From contig JBDOQK010000002.1 in the NCBI GenBank assembly GCA_040437565.1, positions 310,001-374,000 of the forward strand: a DNA stretch of 64,000 nucleotides, in the 5' to 3' direction. Below the pieces are notes generated by a model, which was not told the DNA's origin, made no database searches, and saw only the letters and a list, made by a program, of their open reading frames with translations. Below are positions 34,015-44,905 of the stretch, one piece after another. A program made the position numbers and the translations under genes. Within the stretch, counting starts at the first letter, position 1. Each line of letters starts with the position of its first letter. The DNA comes from Albugo candida. Taxonomy: Eukaryota; Oomycota; Peronosporomycetes; Albuginales.

Positions 34015-35775
34015 CTATATCGATGGGTAGTGCGGATCAAATTGCGCTGGAAACACTTGATTCAGCCAATGTAGCCACCCCTCGGTCGACTTTTCATTCG
34101 AGGGTTCATCCAGGACTTCGTGACAATAAAGATCAAATAGTCGTCTGGATGTCTGTCTTTTACGTCGTGACATTTCAACGACGATCTCATCGGATCCCCA
34201 GACTTCTTTCTTGTTACTCAGATCATAAGAGGCGCTCTGGGGTAGTTTTCCTTCAATCGTAAATCCTTCAAATACTGCCAGAGAATACAACGTCTCGCTC
34301 CACCATGCCTCCTCTTCTACGTCAGAAGGAATTTTCGGAAGCGGATTGATTTCCGTTGGTGAGATCGTGTCTTTTGTACGGCGGTATCTTTTGCGTAAAC
34401 AAGGCGAGTACGTTAATTGTTTGTACTTTTGATTTTTTGAACATGCTATAGTACCAGGGAAGGTACATCCTGTTTCGCAACCACATGGCGCATTGCACCG
34501 CTTCTTTGTGCAATAAGCATCACATTTTGGTGAAGAGGTCTTGCTGGGATCATTAAATCGGTTGTTGCTTAGGTTGTAAGGACAACTTCTGTACAACAAT
34601 TCATTCGAGAAAGTGTTCTGCTTCTCTTCGAATAAGTAATTGCACAATTGCTGGGCCGAGTAATCAGCGATCTTAATTTGCCGCTGGTCATTGAATATTG
34701 CATAGTTGAACATGACGTGTTTTCTGAGCAAATGCTTGTCACCAAATCGATTCCCTTTCGTTTGCTTTTGACTCGGATCAAGCGAAATTCTGACAACGTT
34801 GAAGGTCGCAAGAACAGAGACGACGTCATAAATTCGTCGATTCACGTCCACCGAATTCCTGTCTTCGTCCTTACAGACCTTCAATGTCTTCGCACAAAGT
34901 AATCGAGTGCTGATTTCGTGCAGGGAAATGGCTTTGATACCTTGATCTCTCAGAAGTAGACAAATCAAATTTGCGGCTGTCACAGCCAGACAAGGTAGCT
35001 GCTCAACTGAGTCAATTCGATCCGTCATCTCTCTTTCTTGTGAGCGTACGAATCCGTCCCCGCTCCAAAGTTGACTGGTGCCTTCTCTCATAGCCAAGAC
35101 CGCTCGGTAAGCAGCTATTCTTCCATAATAAAAAAAGTAGCCTCCCTTTCTTCTCGTAATATTTTCTTCTTCAAAACGTGCACGGGTTATAACTCCAAGA
35201 CCTTTGCAAATCCGTAGACTGAATAAAACGAGCGTTTGAAATCATACTGAGCATTTCACCTTCTAAAACGTGTAGCACATCATATATTCTCCTTTTTCTT
35301 GGCACTAAAATTAAATCGTCTTTTTCAAGTGTCACACCCAACTTTTATGCGAGCATACCGATGATTTGATGAAACTCACTGACAGGAATGATCACTGGAA
35401 ATTGGACCGATTGGGTAGATTTCTGTTTCTTTTGGAGAATTTCGTACTCGTAGAAAAAGGATGTGATCACTCTTGCTCTAGCAACTTAATTAAATGTCCG
35501 CTATACGCTCCGCAAGATCACTTACATTTGTCCGAGGGACTTTGCTTCACTTATGAGCTTCTGAACGAGTGTGAGCGTCTCAGCGGGGAGATAAAGATTT
35601 TGTGGATTAGATCGGCACATTTCGCAAATGGGAATCACAAAATGCTTCCCTTGAATGAGATTTTTTGTAGCTATTTGCTTTCCTTTGCTCAAAAGGAAAG
35701 ATATTTCAACTAAACTTCAATTTGTTTCGTGTTGATTTCCTTCTCAAAGAATCGGTCTTGCAATAGATTCCACAT
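34015..35775 (-). CDS. E2F-family transcription factor with two DNA-binding domains
   Basis: Five exons (35775-35716, 35677-35526, 35477-35359, 35304-35260, 35201-34015) join to 520 aa. The first winged helix runs through SLGQIARVITSFFYEYE to KRRIYDVLHVLEGLGVI. The second runs through LHEISTRLL to NRRIYDVVSVLATFNVVRI. RRIYDV is the E2F/DP DNA-contact signature, and two DBDs in one chain is the arrangement of atypical E2F7/8 and plant DEL proteins, which act without a DP partner, mostly as cell-cycle repressors. No dimerisation or RB-binding motif was recognised. A Cys-rich patch (about 13 Cys in 60 residues, including CNAPCGCETGC) follows the second DBD. The 5'-most exon (20 codons, 38-bp intron with gtttag donor) is the least certain. 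Confidence 0.78.
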
Positions 35776-35846
35776 CACAATCTTACTGTTCGTCCTTTGC
35801 AGAGAAACAAAATCGTGATTCTGCGTCAACGCATTCTAACTCAGCC

Positions 35847-38800
35847 TCAATTTGATTTTAACGAGGAGAACGAGAGAAGATCGTAGCGATCGTCACAAGA
35901 ACTATGGAGCATTACGTATCGTTCTCGAGTCCACCGGGCATTTTTGAGACCGATCGTATTCAATTCTTCACAAGTCTGCTTGAAAATCTTTCGATGCTGC
36001 GGGAATTTCATGAACAATTTCTCCATCCCGGACTCCCCTTCCAGCATCATGATGGATCCAAACTCACGAAGGATCGAATAAGGAACGTCTACCGATAGTA
36101 TTTTCATTGTTTCATCTCCGGTCGATGAAAATGTCGTATTAAGCCATTTGCAAGCACGACGTGTCATACGTTGACTTTCAGTATGACGTCGATTTCTATC
36201 TTTTCCATACTTTTTGTCCAGGAGCACCACATCGACCATCGCACTGAACGATGAATAAGCGGCTTCATTATTGTCTTTCGGTCGATGCGGAGAAGTCTCA
36301 GCATTGATGACCGATATATTTCGCTCTTTTCCTGATGCAAATTCACCATTCACTTTGACATTTTGTAGTAAGTACAAGAGATGATCACTCAATGCATTGC
36401 AACTGACTACAATATCTGCTTCGGCTGGATTGCGGACGGATTTCACCTTGACTTGATTTCTATCTTGGGTCAGATGTTGCTGGATAATGACCATCCAAGG
36501 AATACTTTGTTGCTGACAATAGGCTTCCAAATCTTCCAAATGCGGTGATTCCGGATGGACAAAGTCGGCATTGATGCCTGCTCTCCACAATATTGTCGCC
36601 ACATGCATCCGTACTAACGTCATGTCAGATGTCACTTTGACCGAGCAGACAAGTACTAGTGGACGATTTCGAAGCAGTACTTCCAGCCCCGAGGTCTTGA
36701 CCTCATTGGACGAGTTGCTGCATGTCATCAAGCCAGCTATCAATCTGTCCATCGAGAAGCGAATGCCGATTGCGCCGACAAATGTTTTCTTCAGGTGAGC
36801 AACAGGTAATCTGAATCGTGTTATCAGTGAATCATAACGACCACCTTCGGCGAAAACTTTTGCACCAAGACTTTGAGATTTATAAGTCCCAGCATTGGAA
36901 TCCAACGAAACGGCCTGGAACACTAGACCAGAACAAAATCGACGAGGATAAGGATCGAGTCCCAAGTCGATGCGAAGACATGCCGATCCAGCAACACAAG
37001 AAAAAGCTTCGATATCTTGCAATAATACTTGGAGTTCAGCAAGAGCCTCTTGTATGTCTCTCATGATCTGAGCTACCTGATTTTGCTTTTTTTGGAGGTA
37101 GCGAATTTCATTCTTTGCATCTGCTCCCTTTGGTACACAATTCTTCAGATGAGTGGAATAATTCGCAAAGAGCGTCCGGAATTCACGTCTCAAAATGCTC
37201 AAGGTTGCCATTCCGTCTTCAGGGAGAGTGAAAAAGGCTTCAAGTGCTTCCATCTTGGTTTGATCCATTCCATGAGCTCGCATCTGCTTCAGTAGAAATT
37301 TCCAGCGACCATGTTGCATTGTGCTGGGCGCTTTTGATGAAGCTCCGAAATGAACATGGGCTGCGACCTCGTTTGATACCAGTGTTAGAAATTCTTTCCT
37401 GACACGTGACTCTCTAGGAATATCGCTGAGCATGAGAAGGCCATTTGTGAGTCGGATGTCACTCAGTCGAAGATAAAATGACCCCGAAAAAGATGAGCAT
37501 TTCAAAGATTGTGCAACCTCTGAGATCATGTGCAAAGATTCCAGGTGAAGAAATCGAAAAGTGTCTTTTTCGTCCCAGAGTATGTCAACAGCAGCCTCTA
37601 AAAGCTCTCTTGGATGTCCGCCACCTACATTTTTACGATAAATGCGAGCGAACTGATAGCTTTTCATCCTCGTCAAATTATGTCGGGCAACATAACGTGC
37701 ATAGCGCTCCGTCAAGTCGAAAGGAAGCATCACAGGAAGACCGCTTCCATCGATGAGGTAAGCTGATGCTTTAGAAAATTCCAAAGCTATCCCAGTGTAA
37801 TTGAGAACCGGGCTTTTGGGCATTAACAGTGGTGTGGTATGTTCCGTGGCACCATGTCGTTCAAATATGCGCTATGAATCACTGTCAGCTACTTGGAGGT
37901 ATACGATCAAAGCAGTACATTCACCTGCAAGGTTTTTTGGATCAGCGTCTTTGCATGTTGTTCTCGATGAAGAAATCGGTGATTAACAGAGTCCAGATGA
38001 TCATACGTATAGTCGATATGGTCCTCGCACTCTCGATTCATAAGAGCATCAATTAGCTGGTTGTACAATTTTCCTTGTGGATTTGTGAGTGTTTCCAAGG
38101 CTTCCTTCAAATAAGTACTTTCGACTTCGAGCTTTGGTGGAATCAATGAGCTTCTCAGCAATTCTGTGGATGTTGGACGTTCCTGAGAATTAGCCTTGCA
38201 CATCCAAAGGATTATGGTCTTGACGTTCTCGACAGCGTCAAATGTCGATGGTAACATCTGAAGGTCACGCAAATCACTCAGAGCTTTGGCACGTTCCATC
38301 AAGGTTGTGAAGGGTGGCGACCACATTTCAAAGAAAAGTACTCCGAGCGAATAAATATCCGCCTTGAGGTCATAACGATGCCCTTTTTCTTGTTCTGGCG
38401 CACGATAGAAGGCTGTTCCAACGCCAGCAGTTATGCTTTCTTCAGCATATTCTGAATCGATCGATACATTGAATGGCGTTGCATCAGTGATATCGATTTT
38501 TTCCAATTTCAGCTTGGCGTAACAATCCGCAGCAGACGAACCGGTAGAATTGGTCATGTGAAATTGAAACGAGCTGTCTCTGACACTTTCATCTTCCCCG
38601 TGTTGTCCGGACAAGACTCGGGCAGGACGTACTGCGAGCCCGAAATCACCCAATTTCACATAACCATCAGCATCAAGAAATATATTAGAAGGTTTGATGT
38701 CTCGATGAATGATACCTTGACGATGAATATACACAATTGCCTCGAGAATTTGACGGAAAAGAGTCCATATTTTATTATGATCGTTCCATAAACTTCCTTC

Positions 38801-40189
38801 ATCAATGACTTCTCGTAATGCATTACCTTCGCAGTATTCCATTTGTATATATAATTTCTCATACCGCTTCTTTTTATATTCGTGTGCTTTGACCGATTTG
38901 TCCAAGGTTGTAGTACTTGCATCCACGTAGGCTTCCTCCAAGATATTCCAGTCTTTATCGTTATCACTGTGATGGGAGATGTTGTTATATGCAGACAAGT
39001 CCTCCCGGCTCTTATTCGTGTGGTCCGAATGACTCTTTCCGTAGCCTTTATGATTAGTCCCTTTACTGGATATGCGCTGAACACCATCAAAATCAAAAAA
39101 TCCTATTTCTTCCTCTTCTATATTCCAATAACGACTACTGTGCGTTCGTGTGTAGAGACTTTCCTCGTCCTCTTGATCTGTTTCAATTTCTTCTAATGCA
39201 TGTCCGTCATCCCCTTCAATCCACGCTTGAAAGTATCGCACGATATGCCGATGCTGCATTCTCGAAATAGTTTTTACTTCTCTCAAAATCTTTTTCTTTG
39301 TCCTTGGATCATCAGCATCCAACTTGATTTTCTTTACGGCATACAGCTGACGATCCAGCCTATTCTGAGCTTTGACAACTTCTCCACCACCACCACGACC
39401 GAGTAACCCAATTTCTTTAAAATCGTTTATGTACCGTGAAGTACTGCGCTCAACGTAATTATCTATCTCATCGGAAGAATCAGAGCTGTTGGATTCATTG
39501 ACAGAAATAGAGTCCTTCTTGTGATCAGAGTTCTCTTCACATTTCTCGTTGGTGTCGAGGTTCTTGGGCTTGTTCGCTTGTTTCAATTCGTTCCACTCAC
39601 GCTTCTGTTTTCTTCGTTCCATTTCAATCGTTTCGACCAGTCGTTCAAACTGTATCCGTTCTTGTTCCTCCTGTCGATTTCGAGACTCCTCTTCTTCTTG
39701 TCGCATCTGTGCTTCCAATTGTTTCTTTCGAAGCATCATTTCATCGAAAAATGAGACATTCGGTCGGGTTGTATCTTGTTGTTGTGATGTGATAAAATCT
39801 TTTGCATGCATAATCAAATCATAAATCATGACATCTCCTTTTTTCTGCTCGGCAAGTTCCAGTAATTCTTTCTCCAACTGAATTCTCTTTGAATCCGGTA
39901 AGCCTCGGAGGATCTGGACCGAGATTTGAGGGATCCCCTCGACTGGATAGAGTTTACCCAAGTCAAAATCCAAAGTGATTAGTGTGCTTGCGTTCCCACC
40001 CTCGCAGAACGATTCCAAGGTAACAGAAAATATGTGAGTGTAGAGTGGTGTTGCAGATTTCAATATAAAGTCCGAGTCGAAAATTGCACGTAAAGCTTCG
40101 ACTTCCTGTTCTTTTAGCTCTGATGCAAGTTGTATCGATTTATGATTGGGTGATGCTGAGGTGGCTTGCGTGTCTATCGGTGCGGTCAA
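35847..40189 (-). CDS. GCN2: GCN2-type eIF2-alpha kinase
   Basis: This kinase phosphorylates eIF2-alpha during amino-acid starvation after sensing uncharged tRNA or stalled ribosomes. Two exons (40189-37925 and 37871-35847) give 1429 aa. The order is: RWD domain (about residues 20-135; EVEALRAIFDSDF) for GCN1 binding; a charged coiled-coil linker; a kinase domain with LLGRGGGGEVVKA, AVKKIKLD, a long acidic insert, HRDIKPSNIFLD and DFGLAV; then a histidyl-tRNA-synthetase-like region (ERHGATEHTTPLLMPKSPV; GGRYDSLI) and a C-terminal domain. The N-terminal pseudokinase of fungal and animal GCN2 is not seen. The intron is 53 bp. A truncated duplicate of the 5' end lies at 53516-54141. Confidence 0.93.
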
Positions 40190-40398
40190 GAAGCCCAGCT
40201 TTCAAAGGGGTCGATCAATGAGAATCGTANNNNNNNNNNNNNNNNNNNNNNNNNNNNNNNNNNNNNNNNNNNNNNNNNNNNNNNNNNNNNNNNNNNNNNN
40301 NNNNNNNNNNNNNNNNNNNNNNNNNNNNNGTGTACCGGTATTAATGATGAAGCTGGAAAAATCAGAAGATTGGCAAATTGTATCGCTTCCAAATTCGA
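40190..40398. promoter_or_regulatory. GCN2 upstream region with a gap, shared with the GCN2 fragment
   Basis: 40190-40229 and 40330-40398 match the sequence upstream of the GCN2 fragment (54142-54180 and 54325 onward). The copy shows 144 bp between those anchors (54181-54324), so the 100-N gap at 40230-40329 probably represents about 144 bp. Similarity ends near 40398. Confidence 0.65.
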
Positions 40399-40835
40399 GC
40401 TGATGGCGTTTATATCATGAATAAGAGATTATAAAAACGAGGAGGCATTATTTAGCCCCACCCTAATGGATAAATTGGAAATCGTGGCCTCTGATTGGTC
40501 TGAGAAAATGCAGCGGATAATCAAAATGAATTTGATATGATTGGCTAATTTTATGCTTGCATAGTGCTAACGGACGCCTAGGTAAGGGACAATATGATAG
40601 CACTGCCCGCTACTTTTCGACGGCAACTATTTTGCGCTTAATTTTCAATTGTTCAGTTCGATTCGCGTTCGCGTTTGCTCGTTTGCTTGTTTGCGATCAG
40701 TCTTGTTAGACTATTTCATAGTTCACAGCTTGTTCACAGCACAAAAATATTCTTTCCTGTAAACTGAGTCCTAATATTTCACTGTTTACGGGTCATTCAT
40801 GACACAAAAAGCTTCTATTCTATAAAATTGGTCCT

Positions 40836-41120
40836 ATGAATCCTGTTGTTGCACTTGAACATCTTCGTGCGTTGTGTCCTACCCTCCTGCAACGGCCACA
40901 TCTTCTTCGCATGGACGCAATCAAGGCTGTTGCAACGAGCTCAAATTTCGACGAATTTCTTGCGTCAATGATGCAGATAGTTGATTCCTTCGGGTCGATC
41001 CTGATGGTCTCCCACGCACTTACACAGATACTGGTACAAGGACAGCACTTGCAGCAGCTAGAGCGCCAAAATCTTAGCCAATCATATCAAACTGAGACGA
41101 GCTTAACGGTTCCCAAATAA
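40836..41120 (+). CDS. Small hypothetical ORF (94 aa)
   Basis: A 94-aa open frame beginning at ATG 40836 has no recognised family; it is mildly helical and Leu/Gln-rich, with no signal peptide or membrane segment. It lies between GCN2 and the MULE remnant. It could be part of a mobile element or a chance frame. Confidence 0.2.
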   Translation: MNPVVALEHLRALCPTLLQRPHLLRMDAIKAVATSSNFDEFLASMMQIVDSFGSILMVSHALTQILVQGQHLQQLERQNLSQSYQTETSLTVPK

Positions 41121-41397
41121 AATTACAATAAAAAACTCGATTTCTACAAAATTTGTACTACTTACTTCAAATCTACTGCTGCAGGTGTTGTTGGTGCTGT
41201 TGGTGCTGCTGTGCTTAAACTCTATTCTTGAGGGCAAATGTGAAACCGTTACTAACTCTTACCATATGCAATTCCTATGTATCTTGTCCGCATACAAACT
41301 ACAACATCGCGCACTTTTCAAACAACACGGTCGTTCAATGACGTCATAGCAGTACAAGTGGTCGTGGCCGACCTCGTCCAATATCGCGTGCACCACA

Positions 41398-42760
41398 TCA
41401 CCATTTTCCAACAGCTGTTGCTTCTTGACGGCAGGTTCTGGCATTGTGGTCTGTTCCTTGGCAGATTCGACAGCTTCGGCGAAGCACGGGAGCATCCAAA
41501 GCAGCAGTAACATGCTTAAACTTCGATGGAAGTCGCTTCGTTAAACTCGATGGCCTACCACGCGTGCGCACTTGCACACGATCGCGAAAATCTGTCTCTG
41601 GGATAGCCATGCCATATTCGAGCACGATCATTGAAGGCATCCTCATACTCATCAGCAATCCTCTTTAATGCTATCTCAATGCCGCCCAGCCTCAATATGA
41701 AATGGCATTGGTGGCNNNNNNNNNNNNNNNNNNNNNNNNNNNNNNNNNNNNNNNNNNNNNNNNNNNNNNNNNNNNNNNNNNNNNNNNNNNNNNNNNNNNN
41801 NNNNNNNNNNNNNNNGCCACCAATGCTGATCAAAATCAGCAACAGACAGTGGTATCACTTAATGAAGAAAAGCATGGGCGCAAGGATAGCCCATTGTCGA
41901 CGTCAACAAGGCTACAAGCAAATTGAAGTTGCAGCTAGTTGCAGTAAAATGGCACTTGGTCGCAATTACTTGCACTTAGTCACAGTCTACAAACCTTGAT
42001 AATATCGTTCATCACTAAGCCGCTGCTGGTTCTGCTGATGAGCGCGCAGACCTGCCACTGAATTCTTTTTCATTACCTCTGAGAACATGCAACCAAGCTG
42101 CATATTGACTATAGCCCGCTGCTTTGCATTTTGCTGCACAATGACAGCAAGCTGTCCTTCGCAGGTACGGCGAACTGCTGAATCTACTGAGATTATATGT
42201 AGGGCACGACGGCATGCGAAAGACAATATATGTTTACGCAAGCGATGACGTCATGTAGAAATCGGGAAAAGAATCCAGTGAAGGAGTCAGTAGGCTTAGA
42301 TTAGCACATGGTTGTGAACTAAGGACTTAATTGAACTTTTACTTTTCGTTTTACCAGCTCCGACACTACATTATACCACCTGCAATAAAGAAACTGTCAG
42401 ATAATCATAACTACTGAAACAGAGATCCATTTTTGAGAGCAGCAGGGGCGCTCTATGTTACATTCCCATAATGACACTTATTATGCAGGAAAGCAGCAAC
42501 AAAAAGCTCCTTGTAAACCAGCCAAGTTGTCTCAAGATAGCTCATCGAAGCTGAAAGGAAAGCAGCATGCATTATTGAAAGTTGGGTCTCAATATCTGCA
42601 ATGGCTGTGGCGGCAACAAGTTGGTTTCAGGCTTGGCTGAACTCCGGCAGGCTTCTGAGGATTGAAGTGCTGTCCTTTGCTTGGCAAGAATGTTCTTGCT
42701 GATGTGCCAGTGGCAAAGCAAACAAGATGCATTAGGAAACGTCTCTATAAGAGTTCTCAT
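41398..42760 (-). mobile_element. Decayed MULE (Mutator-like) transposon remnant
   Basis: Fragments on the minus strand resemble a Mutator-like transposase. 42760-42660 gives LIETFPNASCLLCHWHISKNIL, the conserved 'FP...LC.WHI.KN' block of the MULE catalytic region. 41580-41398 gives a GRPSS basic stretch and a CRICQGTDHNARTC zinc knuckle, typical of the C-terminus. The middle (42241-41987 and about 41700-41555) is fragmentary. A 100-N gap (41716-41815) interrupts it. Several frame changes are needed between the pieces, so it is not active. Terminal repeats were not identified. Confidence 0.6.
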
Positions 42761-44905
42761 CAGCGCAAGAACCCCTGTGACAAAGGTGAGTGCTGCATGA
42801 TGTAGGCCACACCCTTGAGAATTTCTTTATAATGGCGCACTTCTCATAAGTAGTCTAAGGTAGTCTGCTTCCTCATAAAGCAGTATACGAAGGTGAAGGT
42901 GTTCTTTCACACAGCAGGACAAGTTACCTGAACAGCTCGGGCTGATCAACTAGTCGCTCATGGATTTTCAGCAATACTCTCGAATACAACTCTTCGAATC
43001 AATGGATCGGTCACGTATGTTGGACTCATGTGCTGGTGATTGAATCACCTTAGTAAATCATAAACGCGCCCACTATGACATCGAGTAAAAAAAAATACGA
43101 CAAAGAATAGTTGTCGTAATCAAAAACGATCTTTCCTTTTTCTTCTTTCCATTCACTTTATTTTTATTTAGTCTCTCGCCGAAATCGACCGATGAAATGG
43201 TTTTGAAATACCGGATGCGATGGAGCCAAAGTCGTCTGCAAGCAAAATATCAAGTTATTTGGCGTTCATATTGATTGGACAATCATGGGCACCATGCGAA
43301 GTCGATTGGACTGCATTTGGATGGAAATGTCGTTAGACTCGTTACCCATTACATTGAGCGCGAGAATCTGTGTGATAACGCTCGACTATTGTTGCGGGAC
43401 GCGCGTTCTGATTTTTCAAACTAGGCGATATGTCGTTGCTTGGCCTCGTCCAGAATTAGCTGACGTTGTGCGTTCACAGCTGTGATTGCTTCTCCTTGCA
43501 GTTCTTCACTGTTAAAACCATAAACGAGAGACAATGGTGCGATAGGGAACACAACTTCCAAGCGAATATCGATAATCTGGATAAGGACATCCTTCTGGTC
43601 TATCATATTGTTTACATCATGCGGTAGCGTTGGCGCGTTGAATTTGGCATATTTTGCATGAGATTTCGGCCATAGGTTTTTCAATGATTACGTGCATATT
43701 GGGTGGCCGTCTTGTGTGTTACAATTGACAATCGCATAGTCATTATCCTTTCTCCCACGGCTTGTAAGACCTCATTGCTGCCTCTGTTTATGAATCATAC
43801 GCGCACCAATTGCCACAAATCAATTAATGTTGCCTTAAATTGGAATTTAGACTTTCCGATTCCTCCTCATCTCATTGAGCGCAAAAAACCCACATTTTTC
43901 TTACAAAGCGAGATACTAAAAATAAGAAACTTGCACATGACGTCGAGCAATGCCATCAAATCAATCGTGTCAGCTCGTTCGATTGGATTTGTTCTGGTAG
44001 AATAAAGCTCCAGTAACTCGTGAAGGAGAAAGACGCTCGCATGTAAAAAGCACGCTTCAAAAACAAGCGCTCTGAGCTTTGATAGCGGGGCTCGCGAGAA
44101 CGACCTTGCCGAAGCTATTCTGCAGAAAAGTGGACCTACGACTATTACATGAAGATGAGCGAGCACGACAACGGACGGCCGTATTGAATGCTTCAAAAAT
44201 GAATCCCAGAAGTAGATTACACAACAAATTATCATGAGAAATTGGTGGTCGATGCGTTGTACATGCATCTCAGCTTTCGTGTATGCGATTTGCTCCTGAC
44301 AACAGCAAGATGTAGGGCATTATCTCGCTTAAAGAAAATGAGATCAGCAGGACACACAGAACGGATGGAAAGAATATATACTGGATAACTACCGAGAAGA
44401 AGACCAGAAGAGCAGTGAGATGAACAGAAAAAGTTATTGAAGAAAACCTGCAACTGGATTATACCTTATTTTGAATTGCTGTAGACATCTATTTCTCTTT
44501 ATTAGCTGCTCGCTGAATAATTGTGTTGAACCGCCTGAATAAGCGACGCTAATATTGCAACTGAGCAGACCTGTTTTTGATCTGCAATATCACGCAGTTT
44601 AGACAGGTTTTAACCGAACATAGATCGTCTATTACTAATCTTGCAAAGTTGCATAACAAGACAGCCTCTCAGAATGGATGGCGGTACTGATACCTGTCAT
44701 TCCAACACACATGTGACATGTTGTATCATTCATTCAACTACAGCACTCGCTTGTGTACCCATATCAGCCGCCGGCTACTAATAGAAATATCTCATTACAT
44801 ACTATGTCAGTGTAAACACCTGTATATGTCGATATTGCTTTTTTTTATAAGAGACGAACATTTGTGTTGCATGTAGGATTCCTTGCAAGTCTAGAAGAAA
44901 GTACG
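42761..44905. other. Gene-sparse region upstream of the Crinkler gene
   Basis: About 2.1 kb holds only short frames with no recognised family. One at 43684-43421 (minus) has a weak mobile-element flavour (PLSLVYGFNSEE) that I cannot support. No RNA genes were recognised. Confidence 0.4.

Noticed and set aside
41339-42253. Two TGACGTCA palindromes (41339-41346 and 42246-42253)
   Set aside because: They lie in and beside a decayed MULE with no intact gene to control; two 8-mers are within chance.
43421-43684. Minus-strand frame with PLSLVYGFNSEE, vaguely mobile-element-like
   Set aside because: Too short and weak to assign to any element family.
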